Source: Metaphire vulgaris
Taxonomy: Eukaryota > Annelida > Clitellata > Crassiclitellata > Megascolecidae
Length of the DNA: 64,000 nt
Assembly: GCA_018105865.1 (NCBI GenBank)
Contig: JACLAT010000137.1
Location: forward strand, 36,001 to 100,000
Direction: 5' to 3'
A program made the position numbers and the translations under genes. Under the pieces are notes generated by a model, which saw only the letters and a list, made by a program, of their open reading frames with translations, was not told where the DNA came from and ran no database searches. Below, piece by piece: positions 33,694 through 49,394 of this stretch. Numbering within the stretch: the first letter of the stretch is position 1; every line of letters begins with the position of its first letter.

Positions 33694-33695
33694 GC
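33636..33695. repeat. (TG)n(CG)n(TG)n tract
   Basis: Alternating purine-pyrimidine run: TG repeats, then CGCG repeats, then TG repeats. Z-DNA-prone. Confidence 0.9.
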
Positions 33696-34143
33696 TGCTT
33701 TGGGATTTGACCTTTTTGACCCGAGAGCTCCGTAAATTCCACTTTTAATTTCTTTGTGCAGGTAAACGGTTAACAGACTGCGGTAATTTACGCAATTTCA
33801 TGGCTATGTAGATCTAATGTATTTTTGCTGACGTATGATAGCGCGTATGATAAGGAATCATACGTTAAAATACGTACGTATGATACGAAAAATATAATAC
33901 GTATGATGCGTATGATCGAGCTTTGGAGGCAACTGTCCAACCTGCCATACCCTAGGTTCGCCACTGTATACACTATACAGTGGGTCATCATGGTGAAATA
34001 AACGTGGGTCTGTGCGAGTTTGAAATTACCAAAGTGACGTTTCCGCTTGTTCTTTATGGATGATAAATTTCTGATTTAAGGATGCAACTGTTTACGATGT
34101 CTTAAAGACCTGTGCGGGCTCCTGTTTAGCCAAATGCTGTGTT

Positions 34144-34435
34144 TAAAGTAAAGGTTTTCACCCGTAGGCTCACGCCCGTAGGGTCCGGTGCTGATCCCCG
34201 TATTTAGTAGCCAGCAGCCCATAGGTGGCTAAGCCATACATCGGCGGACGGTGGCCAGTCTCTTCCGCCGAACCTATGGTTACTATCGCAATGTTGCCAT
34301 TGCTACTCATTTTTGATGTTACTACCGCCCTCTAGCGATTAAGGCTGAGTCGACCTTAGGGGCTCCTACGGGATTGAACCCGTGTCGTCGGCGTGCCTGC
34401 CCAGTGATATTACCACTCATCTATCTTCCAGCCCC
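34144..34435 (-). mobile_element. tRNA-derived SINE
   Basis: Perfect 11-bp duplication AATGCTGTGTT (34133-34143, 34436-34446). Minus-strand copy of the SINE at 8849-9144. Block C has the empty site ('caaatgctgtgttactttc' near 51745). Confidence 0.92.
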
Positions 34436-34654
34436 AATGCTGTGTTACTTTCACTTAATCAGACTGCATCCAGTCTAAATGGAAATTTCAAAATTGTGGT
34501 GAACCAACATTCTTCATTGCCAATCATGGCAATGAAGAATGCAAAACTTTTTTTGCCATTTTGCTAGGCTGAATCAGAAGTGGGCTGACGCCCTAATTTT
34601 AATACTTTGTACGTTAATTCTCTAACAAATTTCTGAGTTATTTTTTATGATAAT

Positions 34655-34783
34655 AGGGCGGTACGTTATCAGAGTGGTAACAACGTTCGACGATAGAGCA
34701 GAAGGTCGCGGGTTCAACTCCTGCAGAAGCCCTAAGGTCGACTCAGCCTTCTTTCGCCAGATGGCGATGGCAAATGAGTAGCG
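34655..34783 (+). mobile_element. tRNA-derived SINE, short relative
   Basis: A-box-like 'atcagagtggtaa' and B box GGTTCAACTCC, then 'aaggtcgactcagcctt' as in the other SINEs, with a shorter body. Confidence 0.75.
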
Positions 34784-34891
34784 CAGTGTTTCTCAAACTT
34801 TTTTGGGCTATCGCCCTCTTTCCTCCCAGTCTATGTCTCCATCGCCCTTGGGTACCCCCAAACCAAAAATGCCAGGCTCATAGTGTCACAC

Positions 34892-35464
34892 CAGAGATGG
34901 GTAATTAATCAATTAGGAAGTAATTGATTAGCTAATCGATTAGATGACCAGCTAATTCTAATTGTAATCAATTGGCAAATTTTATCAGCTAATCGTAATT
35001 CTAATCAATTAGAATTTACCTGCTAATTCTAATTATTTTTTAATTACATGACAATTAGCCATCCGAGGCAGCCTGAGAATAATGTTGAAACGCATGCTCA
35101 TAGTATAACGCTGAGATGATCATGGTAGCATTAGCAAGGAAAAACTTACAGCTGATAGATTAAGTGTTTTGTGTGATTGCTGTTGACAACTGGAAATGCC
35201 AGCCATTTCCAACCATTTGCAGCTGCATGCAATTACTGCAGATATTAAATTAGTATTTTAAAACTGTGTTTTGCGTGGTGTGTCAACTGTATCGCGAACA
35301 TCGACAATCTAATTGTAATTCTAATTGATTAGACAGCAGCTAATGCTAATTCTAATCAATTGGACAAAGTGTAGAACTAATTCTAATGCTAATCAATTAG
35401 ATGCTAGAAGCAACTAATTCTAATTCTAATTGATTAGATTTTTGTCTAATTGTGCCCATCTCTG
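34892..35464. mobile_element. hAT-like MITE with AATTAG-word interior
   Basis: Perfect 8-bp duplication TGTCACAC (34884-34891, 35465-35472). Ends CAGAGATGGGTAATTA and TAATTGTGCCCATCTCTG. Interior has many degenerate copies of CTAATTGATTAG-like palindromes. Confidence 0.92.
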
Positions 35465-35602
35465 TGTCACACACCATTTCCAAATGCATAAACACATTTC
35501 ATCAAGGTTTATTTTGAATATGAATTTAAGATTGAAGCACAAAATTTAAAATTTATGTTTTATTCATGTCTACGTACTGTAATCATTTGTTGAAATTTAA
35601 AT

Positions 35603-35870
35603 TTAGTGGGATGGATGAGCTTGGTGCATAGTTATCAACTTGTCAGCATCAGGTCGCAAAGCACTAAGAAATTATCTTAGGTCTCCACATTCAGCAATGT
35701 TCAGTCTATTTCTCTGCTTGGAAAGAAGCAGAGTGACTGCACTGAAGCCTTGTTCAACTTGATATGATGTCGGGAATGCAATGAAATACAGCTGTAGCCT
35801 ATTTTATCCCACAACACAGGATAACGCTCAGAAATGCTTTTCTGCAACCAGAAGTCTTGATATGATTTCC
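35603..35870 (-). pseudogene. hAT transposase C-terminal dimerisation region
   Basis: Minus strand reads AFPTSYQVEQGFSAVTLLLS, then KQRNRLNIAECGDLR, an in-frame stop, and the closing LITMHQAHPSH before TAA at 35603. This is the conserved hAT C-terminus of the SCAND3/ZBED5-like group. The rest of the gene is lost. Confidence 0.82.
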
Positions 35871-35939
35871 TGAACTTCGACTATGAAATATGTTTTTATT
35901 TCGGGCATAGCAACGAAACAACGCACAATTGTTATCTCT

Positions 35940-36359
35940 TTTTTGGAGAATAATTATCTAATTACCAGAATAACTAAATATTTTGCGCAATAATTTATTA
36001 ATCGGCTGTCACGATCTCTGTACGATACGATATATAAAAAATTTTTAAAGTGAAGTTTTGACTGCCACAGAATTACAAAGTTTGCAGCTTTTATTCGAAT
36101 AAACCATTACAGGTTTGAAAATCTGTTCTATTACAATTTTATAGCTAAATCATTGTTTGGCATGCGTAAAGTATGAAATATTTTACATTGAACATCTAAA
36201 TCTAGTTTTTGAACCTAATTTGATATGCTCCATTATTGGAACATGGCCACGTGGACATCCACTTTCTACACACACAATTTTATCATATTTATTATTGCTT
36301 GGATAGACTTGTTGTATATTATAGTAATTGAATATTCTTGTTTGCTAATTATTACTATA
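35940..36359. other. AT-rich stretch without a gene
   Basis: Nothing recognisable between the hAT remnant and the mariner-type element. Confidence 0.5.
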
Positions 36360-36571
36360 CACGGTGTCTACGAAAAAACCAGCAGGAAAACTATGATTTC
36401 TTAAAAATTTCTAAATAGATTTCTCTCAAAATTTTCATACGTATACATCACATATTTCCCCACCTTTCTGCCAATTTTAATCTCATTTGCATGTAATGTG
36501 GACATTGCATGAGATATCACAGTCAAACTTCGATTTTTACTACTCAGTCGCAGCATGACAGGCCTAAATAT

Positions 36572-38941
36572 TAGGGTGGAGTGAAAAAAACTTTTTTCTG
36601 AATTTTTAATTCCAATAGTGATCAAAAGTTGCCTATGATAGCACACAAGTACTGCAAGAAATTTGGCAGTCTCATGTTGACGTCTTCTGCCCTCTACCGG
36701 ACGATTTAAAGACGGATGTAGTGAAAGTATTGGGGAAAAAACATAAAAATTGTAATTAAGGAATCCAATACCTAATAAAAGTTGCATAGCAACATATAGA
36801 TAAAAAGTGACAAATATGAGCTTGATATGTATACGTCTTCTACCCTCTACAGAGTCAGTTACATTATTAATATGCGAAAGTAAGAATTTGTTATATATCT
36901 ACCAAGAGTGAACGTGAACACTGAACAACATAAATAGTTATCGTAATACTTCAGCTTAAACTATGTAAATTGGTGTGGTCTATTCACTGTAATCACAGAT
37001 AGCGCTGGGCCAAAGTTATATCCAGAATATTCACATTTGTTTGCATTGGAAATGAAATTGTTTAGTAACGAAATCACGCTTTGTTGTGAATGCGGACATT
37101 GTCTTCTAGCTTCAAATTTTGCTCGGACTAATCCGTCTCTTGCATGTTATCCAACAACCGTCAATGCTGACTCTGTAACGGCCTTAACAGACCTCTCGAC
37201 TGCTTGAGCTATAGCAAGGAAAGCGAGGGAATTCAATTGCTGATTTGTCAGAATTGTTGAACAACAACTGTTCCAGTTCGTCATCACTTAAGATCTTCGT
37301 TAGAGGCGGCTCAGTAATTTCACATGACTGTCAATCAATTAATTCCGTATAATCGGATGCATTAAATCGCAGACTAGGAGGTTGAAATATGCGAACTCCT
37401 CTCTCTGGCTTCTTGCACGATCGAGCCTTCATTATCCGTCTCAGTTCCAATTCTCGAATTGCTTTTCGCTCATCCATGATCATTGAGAGAAGTAAATTTT
37501 CAGGATGAGCATAGAAGGCATTTCTCTCAATGACTGGATCGACTATCGACTTCAAATCATCAGGCAAATATCGCGATTTGTTAACGAGCATCCACAGATG
37601 CTTTGCACCATCTTTGCAGGACGGCTTGCACTTTACTGCAAACCATACAGGGCGTAGACCTTCAATAACCTCTGTGATTGTCGAGAGAGACTTGCTTGGT
37701 TCCTTGGTGGCTATGTACAGGCGTAGTACTCTGCTAAGCTAGAGTCAACCAACGAGACATTACGAGTTTTCTCGGACTTTGATTCAACAGTGCTTCATCG
37801 CATGAACCACTATTGAGAACTCGACACATGTCGTACAAGTATCTCTGATCTGTGCTGAGATCCTGTAAAACAGAGTCAGGTAGCACTTGTAAATCGCATT
37901 CAAATTCCTTGAACTAAACCATTGGCATATTCTCACATCGTTGAAGTTGTTTTCCAAGCGGGCCTGAAAAACTGCATGGTCCTGTAGTAGTGCCGTCAAG
38001 ATGCTCGAACAGGTGATGTAGTGGCAGCTCGTTGCCATGCAATAGGCATATGAACCAGTGTAGTGGACACTTCAGATGTACTTCTAACAATCGGATGATA
38101 TCACCCTTATGTCCCGTGTTGACTGCCGTTCCATCGCAACCTACGGCTGCCAACGATTGGATGCTATCTTTCTTTCTTCTAAGAAATCTCATATGCCCTC
38201 CTGTATACACACAGCATTGTCACGCACTGGAGCAATATGTCGCAGATAGTTTGAGTTGGGTTCTTCAATCAACACTATGTGCTCTTCAGCAACAGTCCTG
38301 CGATGCAGCTTACCTCAAACCTCTTTCTGCATTAGGGTCTTGTCTTTTCTGCCATCAAAGTACAAACCACGAAGATTCGTGGTTCTGCTTGCAGACTCCG
38401 CGATCAGATAAATCTTCACGCAGCCTTTTTCTTTCTCTTCGTAGTTTTGATCGGTCAATAACTTCAGATTTATCGCCAGGTGTTACCATTCCAAAGTCTG
38501 TAAGTATGCTTGATGCAATGTCTGCTGCAGCTCTATCAGATATTCCATATCTTTCTGCAGCTTCAAACTGCAAATATTGGACAGTCTGGCGCTTTAGTCC
38601 GACTACTTTCAGCCATAATAATTCCGCATTTACTGATAAAACCAATAATTAGCAGGGCATCATCTTCAACTAGGCCACTGTAGTCGTGCGCGACGTATAT
38701 TTGCAAAATCGTGGTAATGCACAGTAGTAAAAATAGACTTATGTTAATATGAAATGTTGCAACCGAAAATGGCTTAAAATTTCAAAAAATCAATATGGCG
38801 TCTTTAAATCGTCCGGTAGAGGGTAGAAGACGTCAACATGTGACTGCCAAATTTCTTGCAGTACTTGTGTGCTATCATAGGCAACTTTTGATCACTATTG
38901 GAATTAAAATTTCCCAAAAAAGTTTTTTTCACTCGACCCTA
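36572..38941 (-). mobile_element. Nested transposon of unassigned superfamily
   Basis: Perfect 8-bp duplication CTAAATAT (36564-36571, 38942-38949). Terminal inverted repeats of about 150 bp start TAGGGTGGAGTGAAAAAAAC, and the right end is the inverse with few changes. It carries one minus-strand transposase-like pseudogene. An 8-bp duplication and TAGGG start are hAT- or P-like, but the protein is not a hAT transposase I recognise. Confidence 0.85.
37324..38645 (-). pseudogene. Transposase-like pseudogene with GCDGTAVNTG motif
   Basis: Minus-strand frames run in order with a few stops and shifts. They hold an N-terminal helix-rich part (YGISDRAAADIASSIL), a basic stretch, then AAVGCDGTAVNTGHKGDIIR, HWFICLLHGNELPLHHLF, TGPCSFSGPLGKQL, SRWLTLA, and a C-terminal part ending near 37331. 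GCDGT could hold the first Asp of a DDE-type site. I have seen related uncharacterised proteins in arthropods and cnidarians, but cannot name the superfamily. About 430 codons in all, dead. Confidence 0.65.
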
Positions 38942-39124
38942 CTAAATATCTAGCTTCACATAAATTTGATTTCATGTCAATTGACAATTTTGGTAGTATT
39001 AGTAGCAGTTGTTGTTGTTGTTGCAGTAGTAGTAGTAAAGTTTAAATCGAATGCAAATTTGTAAAAATGTTTTTAAATTCACAGAATTCGACATAACAAT
39101 AAAAGTTTGATTTAAGCTTCCAAA

Positions 39125-39300
39125 ATGGGTAAAATATCGAATGAAGATAAGATGCGAATTCAGATATTGCGGGAGCTTGGCTCTGGATACCGAACAATTT
39201 TTGCAATTAGGGTTAGGGTTAGGGTTAGGGTTTGCAATTATGCCCGATAACCATCTTGAGCAATTGTGGTTTAAGTTGAAATTTCTGGACAATCAATAAA
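39125..39300 (+). pseudogene. Tc1/mariner transposase N-terminus, deleted
   Basis: ATG at 39125 starts MGKISNEDKMRIQILRELGS, then GYRTI: the helix-turn-helix start of a Tc1/mariner-type transposase. The frame is broken by a telomere-like tract and the rest of the gene is missing. Confidence 0.75.
39207..39233 (+). repeat. Interstitial (TTAGGG)4 tract
   Basis: Four perfect TTAGGG units flanked on both sides by TTGCAAT, exactly where the mariner transposase frame breaks. Confidence 0.93.
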
Positions 39301-39545
39301 ATTTTGTCTGTTGATTCGTAAAAATCGAAGTTTGACTTTGATATCTCACAAAATGGCCACCTTACAAGCAAATGAGATGAAAATTGGCAGAATCGTGGGG
39401 AAATATGTGCTGTACACGTGTAAAACTTTTTATAGACATATATTTAGGAACTTTTAAGAAATCATAGTTTTCCTGCTGGGGTTTTTTGTGGACACCCTGT
39501 AGTTGATGCCTTTTGTAATGTAACACATGTTGCTGTGCAGGAATA

Positions 39546-40172
39546 ATGAATGTCAAAAGATTTTATGGATCAAAGAAGACCATAACTGCACCGACGTTGA
39601 ACGAGCTTCTGGACAACATCACAACTTTTGCGTGCCGGTCTGCTGATGTGTTCATCATGCCGCCTGGTGATATCTCCGATGATGATTCAGATAAGTCTGA
39701 TGAAGGAGGCAGCAGCAATATTGCTGATCATCTGTCAAGTAAAATTTTGAATGCACCAGCAGAAGCCACAATTGACAAAGAGCTTTCTGAGACAGTAGTC
39801 ACGAGGACAGATAACACAGCTGTTCCAGTATTCCCAGATGATTCAACTCTAGGAGAGTGGAGTGAGAAGAAAAGGAAGGCTACAAAAACTACGAGCACAC
39901 CTGTTCCTGTGGCAAAGAGACGAAAGGTTCTGAAGACTGAACCTGATAAATGGATATATGGTGATTTGAAATCATGCCGATCTGGCTGTGTGGGCGTGGG
40001 CGGTGAGACAACTTCTTCTTTTGACAGCCATGAAAGAAAATCTCCAAAAGATTTTTTAGAAATATTCTGGACAGAAGAATTCTTTTGCTATATCTACTGG
40101 CTACAAAGAAGTCCATGTCAGAAATACACCAGAGAGCGTGAGAAGGAATTCCAACGTACAGCACTGCGCTGA
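39546..40172 (+). pseudogene. piggyBac-like (PGBD) N-terminal remnant
   Basis: Follows an acceptor-like 'tgttgctgtgcag'. The 208-codon frame has the usual acidic PGBD N-terminus (DVFIMPPGDISDDDSD ...), a basic patch (VAKRRKVLK), then SPKDFLEIFWTEEFF, matching the start of the DDE_Tnp_1_7 domain. It breaks off soon after, so the catalytic domain is missing. A MITE begins two bases past the stop. Confidence 0.68.
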
Positions 40173-40173
40173 C

Positions 40174-40391
40174 CAGTGACGTAGCCAGGATTCCTGGAAG
40201 GGTGGGTTTGGTTTGGTCATGACCAACTCCCAAAAATCTTGACAAGCAAAAAAGGTCGTCGATAGATAACCGCCAAGGTGGTTTACACCCCAAAAATCGC
40301 CTCAAAAAATAAAAAAATTGCATGGAAACACATAAAAATGTTGTCCGCGTCGTCCAAGGGGGTTTAACCCCACCCCTTGGCTACACCACTG
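40174..40391. mobile_element. hAT-like MITE
   Basis: CAGTGACGTAGCCAGGATT and the inverse CCTTGGCTACACCACTG; 8-bp flanks GCGCTGAC/ACCCTGAC match at 6 of 8. Confidence 0.75.
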
Positions 40392-40399
40392 ACCCTGAC

Positions 40400-41600
40400 A
40401 ATCTGAAACAAGGAAGATGTCGTGTCCTAAAAAACTTTTGGATGTGGAATTTGTAGACATAATATGCATCCAGTTAATTGCTTCATGGATTATCATAAAT
40501 AGGCGTATAGAACAGGCCATGTTCCAATATCGTAACAAAACTTTTTTACGCCAAAAAATTACAAAAACACTAAAATAAATACTTTTCTTGTTGGTTCCTT
40601 TAATATGTCAATATGGACTATAAGAAAATAAAATAATAAAAAAATTGACCATGAATGGGTTCAGAGGTCTATGGTAGCCTACGTGCAAAGTACAAAGGAC
40701 ATTTATCGTTTCAAACTCACGAGAACAATCGATTAACGCAAGAGCACCTTTGTCCCAATACACCAATACACTTTAGTAGCACATCTTGAAATTTTTAATT
40801 AAAGCTCAGAGCACTCCTGACTGTGGTCAACTATCGCCACCTGAAACGACCAAACGGTCCATACTGAGAGACCCTAAAGTTGACTCGGCACGTTATCACT
40901 CGTGGACTTTCTACTTTGCACGATAAAAATCTTCATAAAATAAGTCACAGATGGGACCTTCCCACCTCCAAATATCTTAACGGTTTTGCGCAAATTCCAC
41001 GACCGATCCTATTACGAATAGCCCGATCCTATTCCGAATAATGGGCGCCCCACGTGACATCCCCCGTGGTTACTCCAACGAGAGAGAGAGAGAGGGAGAG
41101 AGAGAGAGATGCATTGTACACATAGCGTACAGAGGTTAGGAATCTTTTTAGCTGCATTGCAAATTTTGTGGTCTTTCAGGTGCAGAATAGGACTCTATAA
41201 GTGAAAATTTCTAGTCATTTTAAGTTCTAAAAAAATGGTATCATGACCATTGTGATAGTGATCATTCGGCCTGTCAACAGAGATAAGCATTAGGCCTAAG
41301 TAGTTTCGTCAATACTGCTTCAATAATTTATCGCAGATCGTAATATGTTTTTACGGTCTCTATAGGCGTAGTTTGGACTTTGACACGCTATATCAACGAC
41401 AAGAATCAACGAAGGTCGCCCTGCAACCACAAGAGAAGTCAATATAAGCTAAGTGTAGCACTGCTGGCTTCTTGTCAGTGGGGTCTACGTCAGTCAAATG
41501 AATGCAGATGGTCACATCAGTGGTTTTCACACAGGCTTACTTAGCCTCCTAAATCACTTAAAATCGCATTATTACTATTATTGTAACTACTGATGAATGC
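40400..41600. other. 5' flank of gene D, shared with gene E
   Basis: From about 40720 the sequence aligns with 54790 onwards ('cgattaacgc', 'actgtggtcaa', GA repeats at 41080). No gene seen. Promoter presumably within, but not identifiable. Confidence 0.6.
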
Positions 41601-41609
41601 GTACCAGCC

Positions 41610-46169
<4,560 letters not shown>

Positions 46170-46633
46170 AGCACTGTCTTAGCCAGTGCAATAGTGATGT
46201 TCTTTGATCTGTGTCCATTTACATATCTTTTAGTTTACATGCTCAGTTCCATAATGCTTTATAAGTTAATTAAAGCGACAGAAAACTGTGACCCAGAGAG
46301 ATGCTTATGTGGGTGATTAGACATCATAGACATGTCTTATGACGTGGCTTAAAAGGAAAGGCACACTTTTGTTTCAGAGCGTTACTTTAAGTTCAGTCTC
46401 TCAGTGTGTTTAAATTTTAAACCATAATTAGGCTATTTCTTCAATGAGCACTAACAAAGGTTTTTGACGCGAGCAATATGCCAGTATACGACGTGTCTTA
46501 AGATGAGACCCTTAACAGACACTGAAGACACACTCTTTCGCTTATTTGCTTTTGAATTGTATTTAATTTATGATTTTAAATTACGCAGTCTTTCGTGATT
46601 GTTGACGAAGGTATAATAAGATGCTAGTATGTA

Positions 46634-47389
46634 GGGATGTGAGTTAGGAAATTTCCGAAAATTTCCGGAAATTTCCGAGGTACTTTTCCGGAAAGGAAAA
46701 GTTGATTATTATTATTTATTATTATTATTACTGTCTATTATGATTATCTATTACTATTTATTACTATTACTGATATCTATTATTATTTTTTATCATTATT
46801 ACTACTTATTACTATTCATTTGTTGGGCATTTTTTAACAAGTTAACAACTGTCAGGATGTAGTGCTATATAATGTCTGAGTCGGGACTCGGAAGTCGCAG
46901 AGAACCAGAGTACGCGACGCCATTACAAATGTGTGATTCTAAGAGTCATAATAATATTTTACAAAGTTTAATACCATTCAATTGTTATTCATTTTTAATG
47001 GAAAAAAATAATGAATTGTCACAAAACAAAACTATACTCTTGTTTATTTTACCCATAGTCTCGCCGGACCTCGGTGCGTCACATTCGTGAACATTCATAA
47101 GGTGAAGCTGGTTCCCTGAACAGCAAGTAGAGTACTTAAATTTGCGAGATCTCGCTAAAATATCGGTGAACCCGTTTTCGACCAATTTCCCCCCTATGTG
47201 CCAAAAAAATAATATAAAACTTTGTATTCTTAGCTGTGGGACCTGCGGTAATTAATTTTGTCCACTGCTGTATGTTTATCTCTAACAAAACATTTGCTAG
47301 AAATGTTTTTTGAACTTTTCCGAACATTTCCGGAAATTTCCGGAATAATTCCGGCCACTCTATTTTTCCGGAAAAGTTACATCTCCACC
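46634..47389. mobile_element. hAT-like element with GGAAATTTCC interior
   Basis: Perfect 8-bp duplication AGTATGTA (46626-46633, 47390-47397). Ends GGGATGTGAG and TACATCTCCACC, with arrays of GGAAATTTCCGG words at both sides. The E block has the empty site (60376). A short ATT-rich stretch is near 46705-46820. Confidence 0.9.
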
Positions 47390-47399
47390 AGTATGTAAC

Positions 47400-47640
47400 C
47401 AGAGGCGTAGCGAGGGTCAAAAAATATCGATGGCGCCCCCTTCAACTTCCGCAAAATCTTGACGAGCAAAAACGGTCGTCACTTATTTATTTCACTACGA
47501 GTCGAGGCGTGATTATGACGTATTTACCTTTTACTGCTTGCTTCTTTTTTTGTTACACTAACCCAAAGCCCGATTTTGGCGCCGCCCCCACCTCAACGCC
47601 GGGGAACGGCGGCTGCCCCTTTGCCCTAGCTACGCCTCTG
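47400..47640. mobile_element. hAT-like MITE shared with E
   Basis: CAGAGGCGTAGCGAGGGTC and the inverse CTAGCTACGCCTCTG. The E copy (60386-60629) keeps a perfect 8-bp duplication TATGTAAC. Confidence 0.88.
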
Positions 47641-48300
47641 TGTGTGACCTTTGACTCGTTCAGTGTCTATTGACACAATGCTTTTTCTGTATCATTTAAG
47701 TGCATTTACGATTTGAGATTTCGAGTTTTCCGTATCAATAGGACTTCGTTTATTTTAGCTGTTGTAAAAACTTATTTGGCTTTTTGAAATTATCTGTATT
47801 GATTTTCAGTAGCTTCGATTATTCTGCTTAAAGTTCGATTTCAATCATCAATTTATTTGCTTATTAATATTGTTCCTAACTATTTGTTAAATAATGTGTA
47901 TTAAGAATCTTTAAATCAGGTTCTTGGATTTTCATTTTTCATGATTGCTATTGAAAAATATTAAAGATATAAAACATCAAATTAACTTAACTACCGATAC
48001 AGCACGTTTTACTGCACTGCTTTTGAAATATTGAGAATTGAGGAATGGTGTCTTCATAAAGTGATACTTTTAAGGGTAGTTAAGAATTGTTTCGTGAAAA
48101 TTTCAATGAAAAATCGCGATAAAATTCTGTCAGAACGCAAGCTAAAAAATTTCGGCGGCGATGTCTTTTTTGCGATCACTCCTTCGACGTTCCAGAGATT
48201 ACTGTCACTCCTGCCTCCAGGATGATCTGCCTCAATCCTGTCACTCAGAGCTCCAATCTACAGAAGAACTTCGTTGTAACGTACTTAGCGGGTCTGTAAA
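47641..48300. other. 3' flank of gene D; single-copy ancestor of the satellite
   Basis: No gene. At 47733-47785 lies a single copy of the sequence ('caataggacttcgtttattt' then 'gttgtaaaaacttattt') that is tandemly repeated from 60.9 kb on. Confidence 0.75.
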
Positions 48301-48496
48301 ATTGAATACGCTATATCCGATGTGCGTTATATCGAATACCATCCAAAACGGTAGCGCATCACACGGGACCGTACATTGCGGTAAGTTATAACTGAGTTTA
48401 CCTTATAACCGAGTCCGTTATAAAGAAGCTCTACTCTATGTCCGAGATCAGATCTGTTTGCTTCGATCAACTGAAACATCCCACATTCCTTTCACT

Positions 48497-48590
48497 CTTG
48501 AGACCGGCCTTGAGACAGACCTTGAGACCGGCCTTGAGACCGACCTTGAGACCAACCTTGAGACCGACCTTGAGACCGGTCTTGAGGTCT
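48497..48590. repeat. 12-bp minisatellite
   Basis: About eight units of CTTGAGACCGAC/GGC, ending next to the stop codon of the frame at 48589-48773. Confidence 0.9.
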
Positions 48591-48773
48591 ACCAGTTGTA
48601 CTTTGCGTAGCGGAATTCCTGCCAGATGTCATCGTTGATGACCTCGTCGTAGGACGGAACCAGTTCTACGAACTCGAAGAACTCTTCACAGAGATCCTCC
48701 GGTTCGACCTCGAAGAACTGCGAGTGTTTTCCCATCGTCTTCACCACCTCCAGACTGTCCAGCATGCATTCGT
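48589..48773 (-). pseudogene. Unknown coding-like fragment
   Basis: A minus-strand frame with higher GC and codon-like composition: CMLDSLEVVKTMGKHSQFF, then EVEPEDLCEEFFEFVELVPS, then YDEVINDDIWQEFRY, AKYNW and TAG. Its 5' side is cut at 48774 by a truncated TIR element. I do not recognise the family. It could be a C-terminal exon of another gene brought here by rearrangement. Confidence 0.45.
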
Positions 48774-49045
48774 ACGCGTATGACAAAATAAAATACGTTA
48801 AAATACGTGCGTATGAATAAAAAATAATAAAATACGCGTACGATACGCGTATTTTGTAAGTCTGCTCGGTTACTTATAATTTGCTTACTTAGCGAGCAAT
48901 ATCAATTGCGACGTCACGCCACGTCACTGTAACTGATCTCAAAATTCATGGCCTAAGGAATTTTTGCTCACGTATGATAGCGCGAATGATAATGAGTCAT
49001 ACGTTAAAATACGTGCGTATGATACGAAAAATATAAAATACGTAT
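48774..49045. mobile_element. Truncated short form of the CGTATGATACG element
   Basis: Right end CGTATGATCGAGCTTTG is intact; the left CCAAAGCTCGATCATA end is missing. Interior matches 30030-30190 and 33820-33925. Confidence 0.82.
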
Positions 49046-49065
49046 GATCGAGCTTTGAATTAATT

Positions 49066-49100
49066 ATTGTGTTTTCACAGATGAACATTTGAACTGCAAG
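49066..49100 (+). other. Inverted scrap of Ig2 exon start
   Basis: 'gttttcacagatgaacattt' then 'gaactgca' on the plus strand is the splice-acceptor end of the Ig2 exon in inverse orientation to gene C. It abuts the GA-rich tract, so it marks a rearrangement breakpoint. Confidence 0.8.
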
Positions 49101-49394
49101 GAAAGGAGAGGAATAGAGAAAGAGAAAGCGAGAGGACTTAATTGGTTTCAAGCGGCATCAATAAACACTAAACGTCATTGATATTGAGACCAGCAAGAAA
49201 AGGATAAATCCCATCCAGATGACCATCTGATTGAAACGTAATAGGAGAAGTAGAGATAATGGATGTCAAACGCTTTTGACAGCGTTAACATTTTAACATT
49301 AACCGAGGATCGGAAGATGGCGATATGTTAAAAAAATGCTACTGAGATGAAGCCAGCGATCCTCTCAATCAGCAAATTCTCTGAGTAAACTTAC

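Larger units (their letters stand above)
30021..33926. mobile_element. Large TIR element with nested insertions
   Basis: Ends are inverted: CCAAAGCTCGATCATACG at the left and CGTATGATCGAGCTTTGG at the right, flanked by a 6-7 bp duplication AGGCAA(C). Subterminal regions are rich in the palindromic word CGTATGATACG. Paralogous empty sites at 18413 and 51515 confirm the limits. Most of the 3.9 kb is later cargo: a PIF-like MITE, a hAT end, and the G-rich element copy 3. A truncated relative is at 48774-49045. Confidence 0.83.
34784..35940 (-). mobile_element. hAT element remnant (SCAND3/ZBED5-like)
   Basis: Starts with CAGTGTTTCTCAAACTTT, a hAT-type terminus, and holds the transposase C-terminus (35603-35870) reading away from it on the minus strand. 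The other end was not found, so the right limit is approximate. A younger MITE sits inside (34892-35464). Confidence 0.65.
36360..39499 (+). mobile_element. Tc1/mariner-type element (outer)
   Basis: About 185-bp inverted repeats start CACGGTGTCTACG at the left and (inverted) CAGGGTGTCCACA at the right, both followed by 'agcaggaaaactatgattt'. TA flanks each end, as for Tc1/mariner insertions. Inside the right part is the start of a transposase (39125). Most of the length is the nested transposon at 36572-38941. Confidence 0.85.

Noticed and set aside
8849..34783. tRNA genes suggested by A and B boxes at 8.85, 10.9, 34.4, 34.7 and 54.4 kb
   Set aside because: The flanking duplications, extended bodies and poor cloverleaf pairing mark them as tRNA-derived SINEs.
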